Source: Ruegeria sp. EL01 (GTDB lineage: Bacteria > Pseudomonadota > Alphaproteobacteria > Rhodobacterales > Rhodobacteraceae). Taken from it: 64,000 nt of DNA. Positions 1 through 8,365 of the stretch are shown here, one piece after another. Position numbers and translations under genes: made by a program. The stretch is taken from assembly GCF_900313035.1 (NCBI RefSeq), contig NZ_OMPS01000004.1, forward strand, positions 62,001-126,000. The letters run 5' to 3'. Below the pieces are notes generated by a model, which was given only the letters and a program-made list of their open reading frames with translations, did not search any database and was not told the origin of the DNA. Position 1 is the first letter of the stretch, and each line of letters starts with the position of its first letter.

Positions 1-1681
1 CCGCAATTTCGAACGATTGGTTTGTATTGGGCTGGAGCTCACTTGCATCGATTGAGGCATAGACAGGTGCTGCGCCACCTTCACCATCGACGAACCATCC
101 CTGTGATGCCGACGTCCCCGACGTTGTGAACACGCCGTTACTCGTGTCGTCGTCCTGGAAACGATAAACAACTTTGCCACCTACATTCTCCAGGTTCACA
201 TTGTGATCACTGATCCGAATTGTTCCATCGATGTTGGCAGTTGTGTCGACATTCAACGTTCCACCACCATCGCCAAGATAGACGCCATAGCTAAGGCCTG
301 ATGAACTTGCAGCGATGTCGCCTTTAAGATTAATGGTGCCTCGGGCTGCGGTGACATGCAGGCCATAAGCTTCCGCAGTCGGACCTTGCGCTGATGAAAT
401 GATTGAGCCGCTGTGCGTCAGAACACCGGCTGCGTCGATCTCGTCGATCTTCATGCCGTAGGAGGAGTAAGACGTCCCTCCCACGCCCGAGACATTGGCT
501 GAAATACTCCCAGAGTTCGAGAATGTCCCGCTTACGATGTCTACTTCGATGCCCGTCGCATCAGCGGTAGACGTTCCTGACGCCCGCACCGACAGATTCC
601 CCGAGTTGGTAAAGGACCCAACCACGTCGTCCATTTCGATCCCGTCCGCCCGGGCCATTTGCCCGTTTGCCGAAGCGGTTATGGAACCGGAGGTTGTGAC
701 CTGACCGTCAAGTTGCCTAAGATCAATCCCGTTTGCATGCGCGGACGTTTGACCGGATGCCACCACAGCGATGTGTGCAGTGTTTACCAGAGTGCCGGTG
801 ACCTTGCGCACATCAATGCCGTCCACATAGGCTTTGTTCGCAATGGCCTGAACAGAGATGTCGCCAACGTTGGAAAACTGTCCATCGAGATCCCTCAGAA
901 CGATCCCAGCGGTAGAAGCAGATGACTGACCTGTCGCGCTAACCCTGATGTCGCCGCTGTTCGCAATCAGGCCATCAACAGAGCCAGTTTTAATTCCATG
1001 CGCATCGGCGACGGATCCTTCGGCAGAAACTGATATCGTGCCGGAATTGATTAGCTGACCGCCGATGTTGAACGCCGCTAACCCAGTCGCTGCGGCGGAT
1101 GCTGTACCTTTGGCTGAAACCGCAATAGAGCCGCTATTCTCATGGGAACCACCCACAAATAGCGCATCAATGCCCTCGGCATTGGCATATGATCCTTGTG
1201 CAGTTGCCGTGATCGTGCCTGAGTTTGCAAGGTGACCATCGAGCAGCCTGACTTCAATTCCTCGGGCGTCCGCCGAGGTGTCGCCAATCGCTTCTATCGA
1301 CAGTGTTCCGCTGTTGTTGAGGGCCCCATCAACAATAGAAACGCTGATGCCTTCTGCGACTGCAGTTGAGCCATTGGCCGCAATCGCCATAGAGCCACTG
1401 TTGTCGAGCGTCCCCGACACGCTGTTTGCAGAAATGCCTATTGCAGATGCCTGGGTTGTTCCCGTCGCAGAGATCGCCAGTGTCGCCGAGTTCTGTAGCA
1501 GGCCATCGACGCCTCGGGTCTGAATCCCGGCCGCGACTGCCTGACCACTGGCGGCGCGGGAAATGACCGCAACGGAACCGCTATTTGACAGGCTTCCGGC
1601 GATGTCGCGCGTGGAGATGCCCCTGGCTTGCGCAGATGTCGCGCCGTTGACGAGCAGCTCAAGGGAACCGCTGTTGGTTAC
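1..1681 (-). pseudogene. Continuation of the repeat protein after a frameshift, runs off window
   Basis: Read on the minus strand from the GTA codon at 1681-1679, this frame is open through 560 codons to the left edge; I checked it codon by codon and found no stop. It continues the same 30-residue (about 90-bp) repeats as the upstream frame, with roughly 14 more NSG-type units. It then passes into a non-repeat stretch near position 240, with segments such as DGTIRISDHNV and GGKVVYRFQDDD. It has no credible start of its own, so it is the 3' continuation of the 2895-1678 frame. It could be a decayed gene, a phase-variable gene or an assembly error. The true end lies outside the window. Confidence 0.6.
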
Positions 1682-2895
1682 CGCCCATCAATCTGGCTAA
1701 AATCCAATGCATCCGCGCGAGCGGCTGAGGACGTTCCCACAGCCTGAATTCTGATCAGCCCGGCATTTTCATAGGTTCCGGATGCCAAGACGTCCCCTGC
1801 GTCTATTCCGTCGACAGAGGCGCTTGATGCAATCGCGAACCCTGTCAGTTGACCGGTATTCAGAACACTGCCGCTGACATTGTTGGTTTCGATGATGTCG
1901 AAATACGCATCACCGGAATTGCCGGCGGTTGTGATGGTGATATCACCACTATTTTCGAAGCGCCCGAAAATGGTGGATACTTCGATGCCATTTCCGACTG
2001 CTGTATTAACGGCGTTGGCGCCGATGGAAATACCGCCCGAGTTTATCAGTGTGCCAGTCAGATCACTGACCTCGATACCGTTGGTGTTTACAGTTTGGCC
2101 ATTTGTGCCAACAACCTGGATCGAACCAGTGTTTTCTACGGTTCCAGTTACTGCGCCCAGTTGGAAAGCATCGCCGACAGTCGCAGATCCGTTGGCTGAC
2201 ATTTGGATCGTGATGGTGCCCGTATTGCGAACAGCGCCACCGACCGTAGTTGCCCGAATTCCTCGGGCTTTGGCTGAGCTGCTTGTGTCGACCATCAACT
2301 CAATTGTACCGCTATTTGAAACCTCGCCATCGATGTCCGAGGCAGAAATACCAATGGCGGTTCCAAATGTGAGCGCAGAGTTTGCGACGCGAATCGTGCC
2401 GGTGTTTTGCACCAACCCGGTAACGTTACCTGAGACGTCGACACCCCTAAGATCGGCACTGTCACCAATTGCGGCACTCATAGAGATCGCGCCGGAATTC
2501 AAGACGACGCCGGAAAGATCGCCATTCAAATCAACAGCCGAACGGGTTCTCAAGTTCCCTTCCGGCGAGGACAGTTGCCCGGCATTGGTTAGCGTGCCCG
2601 AATAGTCCGCCACATTGATCTCGACCACTCCGGGGCCCAGCAACGGGTTCACGTTGATCGCTCCGCTGGCAGTAATTGTATGATCCTCGTTTACAGCACT
2701 GATCAGGGGCGTGCTCTGGGCCACATTGACGACTTCACCGAGCACCACCGATCCTGCCGAAATCGCCAGAACTGAAGTCGAAAGAAACAGAAGTGAGGGT
2801 GCAACACTCGCGACTTTACCTTTCCACTTGGTCAAACGCCCGCCGCGCCCAAGGGCGTGAACTCTCTGTTCGGTCTGCATGTATTTCTGCCTCAC
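1678..2895 (-). CDS. Repeat-rich surface protein, N-terminal part (autotransporter-like)
   Basis: This 405-codon frame begins with a long, basic signal-type leader: a charged first 28 residues, then a hydrophobic segment ending near residue 50. Seven or more tandem units of about 30 residues follow, each containing an N-S/T-G-T/S-I core and a G-I-x-V/A-x-x-(I/V)-x-G segment. Such units are typical of beta-helical passenger domains of autotransporters and large adhesins, so export to the outer surface is inferred. The frame ends at a TAA (1678-1680) in the middle of a repeat, and the repeats continue at once in the next frame down to the window edge. I therefore treat this as the 5' part of one larger gene split by a single-base frameshift. 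No beta-barrel is visible; it would lie beyond position 1. Confidence 0.6.
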   Translation of the reverse strand: MRQKYMQTEQRVHALGRGGRLTKWKGKVASVAPSLLFLSTSVLAISAGSVVLGEVVNVAQSTPLISAVNEDHTITASGAINVNPLLGPGVVEINVADYSGTLTNAGQLSSPEGNLRTRSAVDLNGDLSGVVLNSGAISMSAAIGDSADLRGVDVSGNVTGLVQNTGTIRVANSALTFGTAIGISASDIDGEVSNSGTIELMVDTSSSAKARGIRATTVGGAVRNTGTITIQMSANGSATVGDAFQLGAVTGTVENTGSIQVVGTNGQTVNTNGIEVSDLTGTLINSGGISIGANAVNTAVGNGIEVSTIFGRFENSGDITITTAGNSGDAYFDIIETNNVSGSVLNTGQLTGFAIASSASVDGIDAGDVLASGTYENAGLIRIQAVGTSSAARADALDFSQIDGR

Positions 2896-3141
2896 GTGGC
2901 TAAATTTCCGGTTCCCCGAGCCCGTGGAATTGTCCCTCCCACATCACCCGTTTGATGTGCCGTTGTTTGCTATGGCACAAAGCGGGGTTAAAGGGCCGTT
3001 AGGGGCGCAATTGAGGCCAATCCGGCGATTTAGACCTTTGGTTTATGGATCTAACACCGCGGTTTATGTTGGGGTGAGACTTCCGGATGCGACGTTCAGC
3101 CAGGGCGCGCCATGCAGAGCGCGCACCCGGCGATTAACACA

Positions 3142-3642
3142 TCAGGCTACGGACCCGCCGTCCGTCAGATCTTCCAGGAATGCGCTAAGCAATTGGGCTT
3201 TGCCAGCATACCCAGACTTTTTGTAGATCGAATTGGTTTGTGCCTTGATGGTGCCTTCCTTGGCATTGCGGATCTCCGCCATTTCGGCGGTTGAACACCC
3301 CTTGATCAACAATCGCGTCACTTCACGCTCTGCCTCTGTGAAAGACCATTTCTCAAAATATGCGTCCAGCAAAGCTTCGAAGGCGCTGGAGGCCTTGGCG
3401 ACCTTATCCTCAAGGGTTTCCTGATACTCACGCATTTTCAGAATTTCGAAACCCAGTACCATGTTGGCCCCGAATAGGGATAACATGATCAGGACTTCCC
3501 AGACGTGGATATCATCCCATTCATCAATCCAGGCGACACCCATTGCTTCGCCAATGTCCTCGAACAACATGACGCAAGCACAGAACAGTGAGGCGAAAAA
3601 TGAAAAAGTCAGGAGCTTCTTTGAAGGCATGTGGGCGTCCAT
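3142..3642 (-). CDS. Membrane-anchored LuxR-type HTH regulator
   Basis: This is a protein of about 166 residues with two hydrophobic segments near the N-terminus (LLTFSFFASLFCACVMLF and, about 20 residues on, VLIMLSLFGANMVLGFEIL). A short charged linker and a C-terminal LuxR/GerE helix-turn-helix follow, with FTEAEREVTRLLIKG, the recognition part EGTIKAQTNSIYKKSG, and a final helix. The family binds DNA through the C-terminal HTH. There is no response-regulator receiver or autoinducer domain, so the signal is presumably sensed at the inner membrane. The start is uncertain: ATG at 3642 or 3630, neither with a clear ribosome site, and a longer open frame reaches 3885. It is the nearest regulator to the repeat protein at 1-2895, and both lie on the minus strand; whether they are linked is unknown. 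Confidence 0.75.
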   Translation of the reverse strand: MDAHMPSKKLLTFSFFASLFCACVMLFEDIGEAMGVAWIDEWDDIHVWEVLIMLSLFGANMVLGFEILKMREYQETLEDKVAKASSAFEALLDAYFEKWSFTEAEREVTRLLIKGCSTAEMAEIRNAKEGTIKAQTNSIYKKSGYAGKAQLLSAFLEDLTDGGSVA

Positions 3643-4049
3643 AGCTGTCAAACGTTGATCGCAGGTACCTACGTCGGACCGACATACATTCTCAAGCCAT
3701 AACTGTTTGGCGCGGTTCCTGACATCTGGTTCGATCTGCGAATACGAACCAAGGTCGACAAGCTGCAAACTTGCGGTTGAACAATGAGAGTAGTCTAAGC
3801 AGATATGCCTTTGGCACCCAAGGGGGCTGCCACGGGGTCTTACAACCCACCAAGTCCTCTGACCTGTCAATTTGGGGTCAGGCATCTGCAGGGGTTCAGC
3901 AGGTTGATCGTAATAGTCAAACCCAAGCCATCACTGGTGGCAAAAGGATCCAGCGGCCCTCGGCATAGAAATGCTTTGAATCGGGTGTCCTCAGCTAGGT
4001 TTTGGACCCAGTAATTTGAGAGTCGTCATTTCTGTTGCGCGTCACAAAC

Positions 4050-4066
4050 CCCCCGAGTTTCGGGGG
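4050..4066. terminator. Small GC-rich hairpin
   Basis: A 7-bp perfect stem (CCCCCGA / TCGGGGG) closes a 3-base loop in an otherwise unassigned stretch. No long T-run follows on either strand, so it is only a possible terminator for an unseen transcript. Confidence 0.3.
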
Positions 4067-4256
4067 TGTATTATCAGTAACCTATTCTGGCTGACTAACC
4101 AGCACATGGCGCGTCTTCAGTTCTACTTTCCCAAAATCAAGGCAATCCGAGGGTTGATGATGGACGCGTGTTAAGCGGGATAACTTCATGAACCGCAATG
4201 GGTTGCGGTGGTCTGATTTACCTCGTCAGAGATGACCAGAGAAGACCAATGTCCCC

Positions 4257-4276
4257 TGCGGAACGTGGGTTCCGCA
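4257..4276 (-). terminator. Hairpin directly behind xylB
   Basis: An 8-bp perfect stem (TGCGGAAC / GTTCCGCA) with a 4-base loop begins immediately after the xylB stop codon. Position and stability suggest a transcript end or 3' protection. No T-run follows, so it is not a canonical intrinsic terminator. Confidence 0.5.
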
Positions 4277-4277
4277 T

Positions 4278-5714
4278 CTAAACCTCGGTTCTGATCGTTT
4301 GATAAAGCGAACGGAACTTGTGCAGTCGCTCAAACAGGGCTGGCATCGCTTCGGGTTCAAAAGCCGCTTTCTTTGGGGGCTGCACCCCCAGATCGGCGAT
4401 GCCTAATGCGCCATCGCCGCACGCCGCCAGTTTCGCTGACCCCATTGCCGGACCCGAATCTGCCCCGTTAGACCGAATGATGGATTTCTCAGTGACGGTG
4501 GCGATCAAACTCAGAAGCAGGTCAGATCTGCTGCCACCTCCGATTGCGGCCAGTTCGGATAGGTTTGACAGAGTATCGCCAAAACTCTCGGCCGCGTCTG
4601 CGAAACAGAAAGCCACAGCTTCCACAACCGAACGACAGATTTCTGCACGCGTCGTCGCATCTTCCAGTCCGAAAAAACAAGCTCGGATATGTGGGTCCCC
4701 ATGAGGGCTGCGTTCGCCCGTCAGATATGGCAGGAAAATGGGCACCCGATCCGTGTTGACGGTTTCTGCCAAAGCCACGACCTCGGCTGCCGGCAGGTCT
4801 AGCTGCCCTCCGATCCACGATATGGGTCTTGCGCCGTTTAGCATGGCGGCCATCTGATACCAACGGTCTGGTAATGTGTGCGCAAAGGCGTGCACGTATC
4901 TTTCGGGGTTTGGCTTGTATGCCCGCCCAGCGACAAAAAGCTGACCGGATGTTCCAAGCGAGATAAAACCGCGCCCCGGTTCTGCCGCACCCAGAGAAAC
5001 GGCGCCGGTCGCCGCATCACCGCCACCCGCGACAATGGGCACGCCAACCCGAAACCCGGTATCCGCAGCACTCTGAGGAGTTATTGTGCCGACGATGTCG
5101 TGACCGTCAACCACATGTGGAAGCCAGCTTGTGTTGACGCCGGTGGCTGCAGCAACCGTGTCACTCCATGCGCGTTCGGCTTGATCCAGCCACAACGTTC
5201 CAGCGGCATCCGATGTGTCTGTTGCCAACTCACCATGAAGACGCAAGCCAACATAGTCTTTGGGCAGTAGGATCGATGAAATGCGGTTGTAGTTTTCAGG
5301 CTCGTTTTGTTTCAGCCACATGATTTTGGGCGCTGTGAACCCAGGCAGCGGGAGGACACCTGCTATTTGGCCTATATCGGGCATGGCTTCGTGGAGTTGA
5401 TCACACGCGCTCGTCGCGCGGCTGTCGTTCCACAGTATCGCAGGCCGGATAGGGCGTTGATCCTTGTCGAGCAGAACCGCCCCATGCATTTGGCCAGATA
5501 GCCCGATGGCTTTCACATCCGATAGATTGATCTTTCCACCCAACTGCCGCAACGCGTCGCACGTCGCCTGCCACCAGATATCGGGATGCTGTTCGGACCA
5601 GCCTGGCTTGGGCGACGATGTGTCCAGATCAACGGATGCCGCGGCCAGGATCCTCATCCCGTCAGCACAGACAACTTTTACGGCCGATGTGCCGATATCA
5701 ATACCTGCGTACAT
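4278..5714 (-). CDS. xylB: Xylulokinase
   Basis: This 478-residue FGGY-family carbohydrate kinase has the usual length. It phosphorylates D-xylulose to D-xylulose 5-phosphate, feeding the pentose phosphate pathway. Visible features are the N-terminal phosphate-binding GIDIGTSAVK, the GWSEQHPDIWW segment, GLSGQMHGAVLLD (the xylulokinase substrate loop), GTSGQLF in the second ATPase lobe, and a C-terminal GGGSRSDLLL motif. It is transcribed away from the LacI-type regulator at 5838. In Rhodobacter, xylB sits with the polyol operon, where D-arabitol oxidised by the polyol dehydrogenases yields xylulose. That link and shared control by the regulator are inferred from position. Confidence 0.92.
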   Translation of the reverse strand: MYAGIDIGTSAVKVVCADGMRILAAASVDLDTSSPKPGWSEQHPDIWWQATCDALRQLGGKINLSDVKAIGLSGQMHGAVLLDKDQRPIRPAILWNDSRATSACDQLHEAMPDIGQIAGVLPLPGFTAPKIMWLKQNEPENYNRISSILLPKDYVGLRLHGELATDTSDAAGTLWLDQAERAWSDTVAAATGVNTSWLPHVVDGHDIVGTITPQSAADTGFRVGVPIVAGGGDAATGAVSLGAAEPGRGFISLGTSGQLFVAGRAYKPNPERYVHAFAHTLPDRWYQMAAMLNGARPISWIGGQLDLPAAEVVALAETVNTDRVPIFLPYLTGERSPHGDPHIRACFFGLEDATTRAEICRSVVEAVAFCFADAAESFGDTLSNLSELAAIGGGSRSDLLLSLIATVTEKSIIRSNGADSGPAMGSAKLAACGDGALGIADLGVQPPKKAAFEPEAMPALFERLHKFRSLYQTIRTEV

Positions 5715-5773
5715 ATGAAATCTGTAGTCTTGCGAAGTTTCTGCGACAAGGGTCCTGCTGTTGATTTTTTTGT

Positions 5774-5784
5774 CGCGCGCAAAG
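5774..5784. promoter_or_regulatory. Candidate operator in the xylB/regulator intergenic region
   Basis: CGCGCGCAAAG lies between the divergent xylB and LacI-type genes. It matches 10 of 11 bases of CGCGCGTAAAG at 6875-6885, upstream of the transporter gene. Two copies flanking a LacI-family gene, one per divergent target, fit binding sites for that regulator. Confidence 0.4.
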
Positions 5785-5837
5785 AATATGTAAAAAGTGG
5801 TAAGATCGCGACGGTGTCAATCCGCAGGTTAGAGAGC

Positions 5838-6863
5838 ATGACAAAAATCAAAAACATGGAAGAATTTGCTGCGGTCAGTGGTCTTTCTCGACCTACGGTA
5901 TCAAAGTATTTTCACGATCCTGAAAGCGTCCGGGCCACAACACGGGCCCGTATAGAAGAGGCTCTGGAACGGTTCGAATATCGCCCGAACATCTATGCGG
6001 TGAATCAAAACAGGAAGCTGACAAAGAATATTGGTATCGTCGTGCCCTATCTGGCGGACCCGTTTTTTGCCGAGATCGCGCGGTACCTAGAGCAAAGCTG
6101 CATAGCGGCTGGCTATCGCCCTTCACTTTTCAGCTCGCATGGCGAACACAAACTGGAAAATGAAATTCTGGATAGCCTGCGATCGCTGAAACCCGCAGGC
6201 GTATTGCTTGCGCCATTGGGCCGGGCATCGGACCGGGCAGCGATTGAGAAATTCTGCGAAAATGTGCCCACCGTCCTGTTCGACAGCAATCTTGAAGGGC
6301 TTGGCGCGGCCTTCATAGGGTCGGATAACTTCAGTTTTGTATCTCAGACAGTCGAATACATGACCCGAACAGGTGAACCACCATCTTTTTTTGAAATGCG
6401 CACCCCTGCAAACCCTAACGCCAATAAACGGCGCAAGGCATACGTCGAGGTGATGGAGAGGCTTGGATTTGAGCCGCATGTCATCAAGATCGATGGCGAA
6501 GGTTGGGCCTTTGAGGAGATTGGGCGCAAGGGAGCAGCCAAGGTTTTGGGCCGTCAGGAACTGAAAACAGACTCGGTTTTGTGCAGTAACGACCGTCTGG
6601 CGATCGGCTTTCTCTCGGCTTGTTATGAGATGGGGATTCGGGTCGGCCGTCGTGAAGATTGCACGTTGCGGGTGGCTTCAAACGATGACCATCCCTTCTC
6701 ACGGTTCACTTGTCCGTCACTGACAACCGCTGCACATGACTATGACAATGTGGCCGGTCGCAGCGTGGAGACCCTCTTTGAACTTATTGAAAGTGGAGGG
6801 GAATTTGGAAATAGGACGGAAACCCTGTTTCCAGCGCGGTTGGTTTTGCGGGAATCTGCGTAG
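5838..6863 (+). CDS. LacI-family regulator of the polyol locus
   Basis: This is a 341-residue LacI/GalR-type repressor. The helix-turn-helix lies in residues 6-26 (MEEFAAVSGLSRPTVSKYF), followed by the hinge helix region and a periplasmic-binding-protein-like sugar domain that starts at IGIVVPYLADPFFAEIA. I chose the ATG at 5838 because the HTH begins right after it and AGAGAG lies just upstream; the open frame extends further upstream but without homology. It lies between xylB (divergent) and the smo transporter operon (same strand), so it most likely controls both in response to a polyol or its product. The inducer cannot be read from sequence. Confidence 0.88.
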   Translation: MTKIKNMEEFAAVSGLSRPTVSKYFHDPESVRATTRARIEEALERFEYRPNIYAVNQNRKLTKNIGIVVPYLADPFFAEIARYLEQSCIAAGYRPSLFSSHGEHKLENEILDSLRSLKPAGVLLAPLGRASDRAAIEKFCENVPTVLFDSNLEGLGAAFIGSDNFSFVSQTVEYMTRTGEPPSFFEMRTPANPNANKRRKAYVEVMERLGFEPHVIKIDGEGWAFEEIGRKGAAKVLGRQELKTDSVLCSNDRLAIGFLSACYEMGIRVGRREDCTLRVASNDDHPFSRFTCPSLTTAAHDYDNVAGRSVETLFELIESGGEFGNRTETLFPARLVLRESA

Positions 6864-6870
6864 ATAAAAA

Positions 6871-6885
6871 TTAACGCGCGTAAAG
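6871..6885 (+). promoter_or_regulatory. Candidate operator upstream of smoE
   Basis: The perfect 8-bp palindrome ACGCGCGT (6874-6881) is flanked by TTA and AAA, giving 12 of 14 symmetric positions. It sits just behind the regulator's stop codon. It overlaps the run-up to a TTGACG hexamer (6892-6897) that could serve as the -35 element of the smoE promoter; a -10 box is not clear. The CGCGCGTAAAG portion recurs at 5774-5784. Confidence 0.45.
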
Positions 6886-6955
6886 TTATTATTGACGGCG
6901 CGGCAACTTCTCAACTACGTTTCCTGTACGACATCCAAGCTCAGGGAGGACAGGG

Positions 6956-8260
6956 ATGTATTTGAGAAACGCACTTCGTGCGGCGACTGCAATGACACTC
7001 GTCGCGACGGCAGCAGCTCATGCGGATACCTTAACAATCGCGACCGTGAACAACGGCGACATGATCCGGATGCAGGGCTACACAGACAACTTCAGCGAAG
7101 CGACCGGTATCGACGTTGAATGGGTGACGCTGGAAGAAAACGTGCTGCGTCAGCGCGTGACCACCGACATTACCACCAAGGGTGGTCAGTTCGACATCAT
7201 GACCATCGGCATGTACGAGACGCCGATCTGGGGGGCAAACGGCTGGCTGGTGCCGCTGGATGGCTTGTCGGCAGAATACGATGTTGATGACATCCTGCCA
7301 GCAATGCGCGGCGGTCTGAGCAATGACGGCACGCTCTATGCAGCTCCGTTCTACGGTGAAAGCTCGATGGTGATGTATCGGACCGACCTGATGGAAAAGG
7401 CCGGTTTGGAAATGCCCGAGGCACCAACCTGGCAATTCATCCGCGAAGCTGCGACCGCCATGACGGACCGTGACAACGATATCAACGGCATCTGCCTACG
7501 CGGCAAGGCCGGTTGGGGTGAAGGCGGCGCGTTCATCACAGTAACGGCAAACTCGTTTGGTGCGCGCTGGTTCGATGAAGACTGGAAGCCCCAGTTCGAT
7601 CAGCCTGAATGGAATGAGGCGCTGACCTTCTTCGTGGGCATGATGAATGAATCCGGGCCTGCGGGGTATGCGACCAACGGTTTCAACGAAAACCTGTCAC
7701 TGTTTCAGCAGGGGAAGTGCGGTATGTGGATTGATGCCACCGTTGCCGCATCATTTGTGACAAATCCTGACGATTCGACCGTGGCTGACAAGGTGGGCTT
7801 TGCGCTTGCCCCGAACTCGGAAGGCGTCGACAAGCGCTCCAACTGGCTTTGGGCGTGGGCTCTGGCCATCCCAGCAGGAACCGAGCAAGCGGACGCGGCC
7901 AAGCAGTTTATCGAGTGGGCAACTTCGAAAGACTACATCGAGTTGGTTGCCGAAAACGAAGGCTGGGCAAACGTTCCACCAGGCGCACGTACCTCGCTCT
8001 ATGAGAACCCCAACTACCAAGAGGTTCCTTTCGCCAAGAAGACGCTGGAGTCGATCCTGTCGGCTGATCCGAACAATCCGACTGTGAAACCAGTGCCTTA
8101 CGTCGGCATCCAGTTCGCGGCGATCCCGGAATTTGCAGGCATTGCCACGCAGGTGAGCCAGGAATTCTCGGCGGTTTATGCCGGGCAGCAATCGGTGGAA
8201 GAGGCGCTTGAAAAAGCGCAGGCCTTCACCACAGAAGAGATGGAAGCCGCAGGGTACTGA
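6956..8260 (+). CDS. smoE: Sorbitol/mannitol ABC transporter substrate-binding protein
   Basis: This 434-residue family-1 extracellular solute-binding protein captures polyols in the periplasm for the SmoFGK importer. It has a Sec signal peptide with cleavage expected after AAAHA (residue 23). The mature part begins with TLTIATVNNGDMIRMQ, and segments such as FDIMTIGMYETPIWGANGWL and YAAPFYGESSMVMYRTD are typical of the SmoE/MalE-like group. A strong ribosome site, AGGGAGGA, lies at 6943-6950. It is the first gene of a seven-gene plus-strand unit of transporter and two dehydrogenases. A very stable stem-loop follows it. Confidence 0.93.
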   Translation: MYLRNALRAATAMTLVATAAAHADTLTIATVNNGDMIRMQGYTDNFSEATGIDVEWVTLEENVLRQRVTTDITTKGGQFDIMTIGMYETPIWGANGWLVPLDGLSAEYDVDDILPAMRGGLSNDGTLYAAPFYGESSMVMYRTDLMEKAGLEMPEAPTWQFIREAATAMTDRDNDINGICLRGKAGWGEGGAFITVTANSFGARWFDEDWKPQFDQPEWNEALTFFVGMMNESGPAGYATNGFNENLSLFQQGKCGMWIDATVAASFVTNPDDSTVADKVGFALAPNSEGVDKRSNWLWAWALAIPAGTEQADAAKQFIEWATSKDYIELVAENEGWANVPPGARTSLYENPNYQEVPFAKKTLESILSADPNNPTVKPVPYVGIQFAAIPEFAGIATQVSQEFSAVYAGQQSVEEALEKAQAFTTEEMEAAGY

Positions 8261-8274
8261 GGCTCCTTCCCGGT

Positions 8275-8296
8275 GGGGGACAGGTTCCTGTCCCCC
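8275..8296 (+). promoter_or_regulatory. Intercistronic stem-loop between smoE and smoF
   Basis: A perfect stem of 9-10 bp (GGGGGACAGG / CCTGTCCCCC) closes a minimal loop 15 bases behind the smoE stop. No T-run follows. In binding-protein-first transport operons such structures commonly protect the upstream mRNA or partly stop transcription, raising binding protein over permease. That role is inferred. Confidence 0.6.
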
Positions 8297-8365
8297 GCTC
8301 CCCACTTCCACAACCCGCGTTTTTCTCGCAGGCTGGTATGCGCCTGAACAGAGAGGTCTTGCGTC

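Larger units (their letters stand above)
3643..4277. other. Gene-poor stretch between LuxR-type gene and xylB
   Basis: I see no convincing gene in these 635 bases. Short open frames exist on both strands, but they lack ribosome sites and recognisable products. The stretch contains a small hairpin at 4050-4066 and another directly behind xylB at 4257-4276, annotated separately. The promoter of the LuxR-type gene should lie near 3643-3750, but I could not pick out a clear -35/-10 pair. Confidence 0.5.

Noticed and set aside
1880..2605. Long plus-strand frame of 241 codons
   Set aside because: It is antisense to the repeat protein, has no ribosome site and shows a low-complexity product that mirrors the repeats.
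1..2900. Regular 90-bp spacing that could suggest a CRISPR array
   Set aside because: Units differ at the DNA level, lack invariant palindromic repeats and keep a protein reading frame with 30-residue periodicity.
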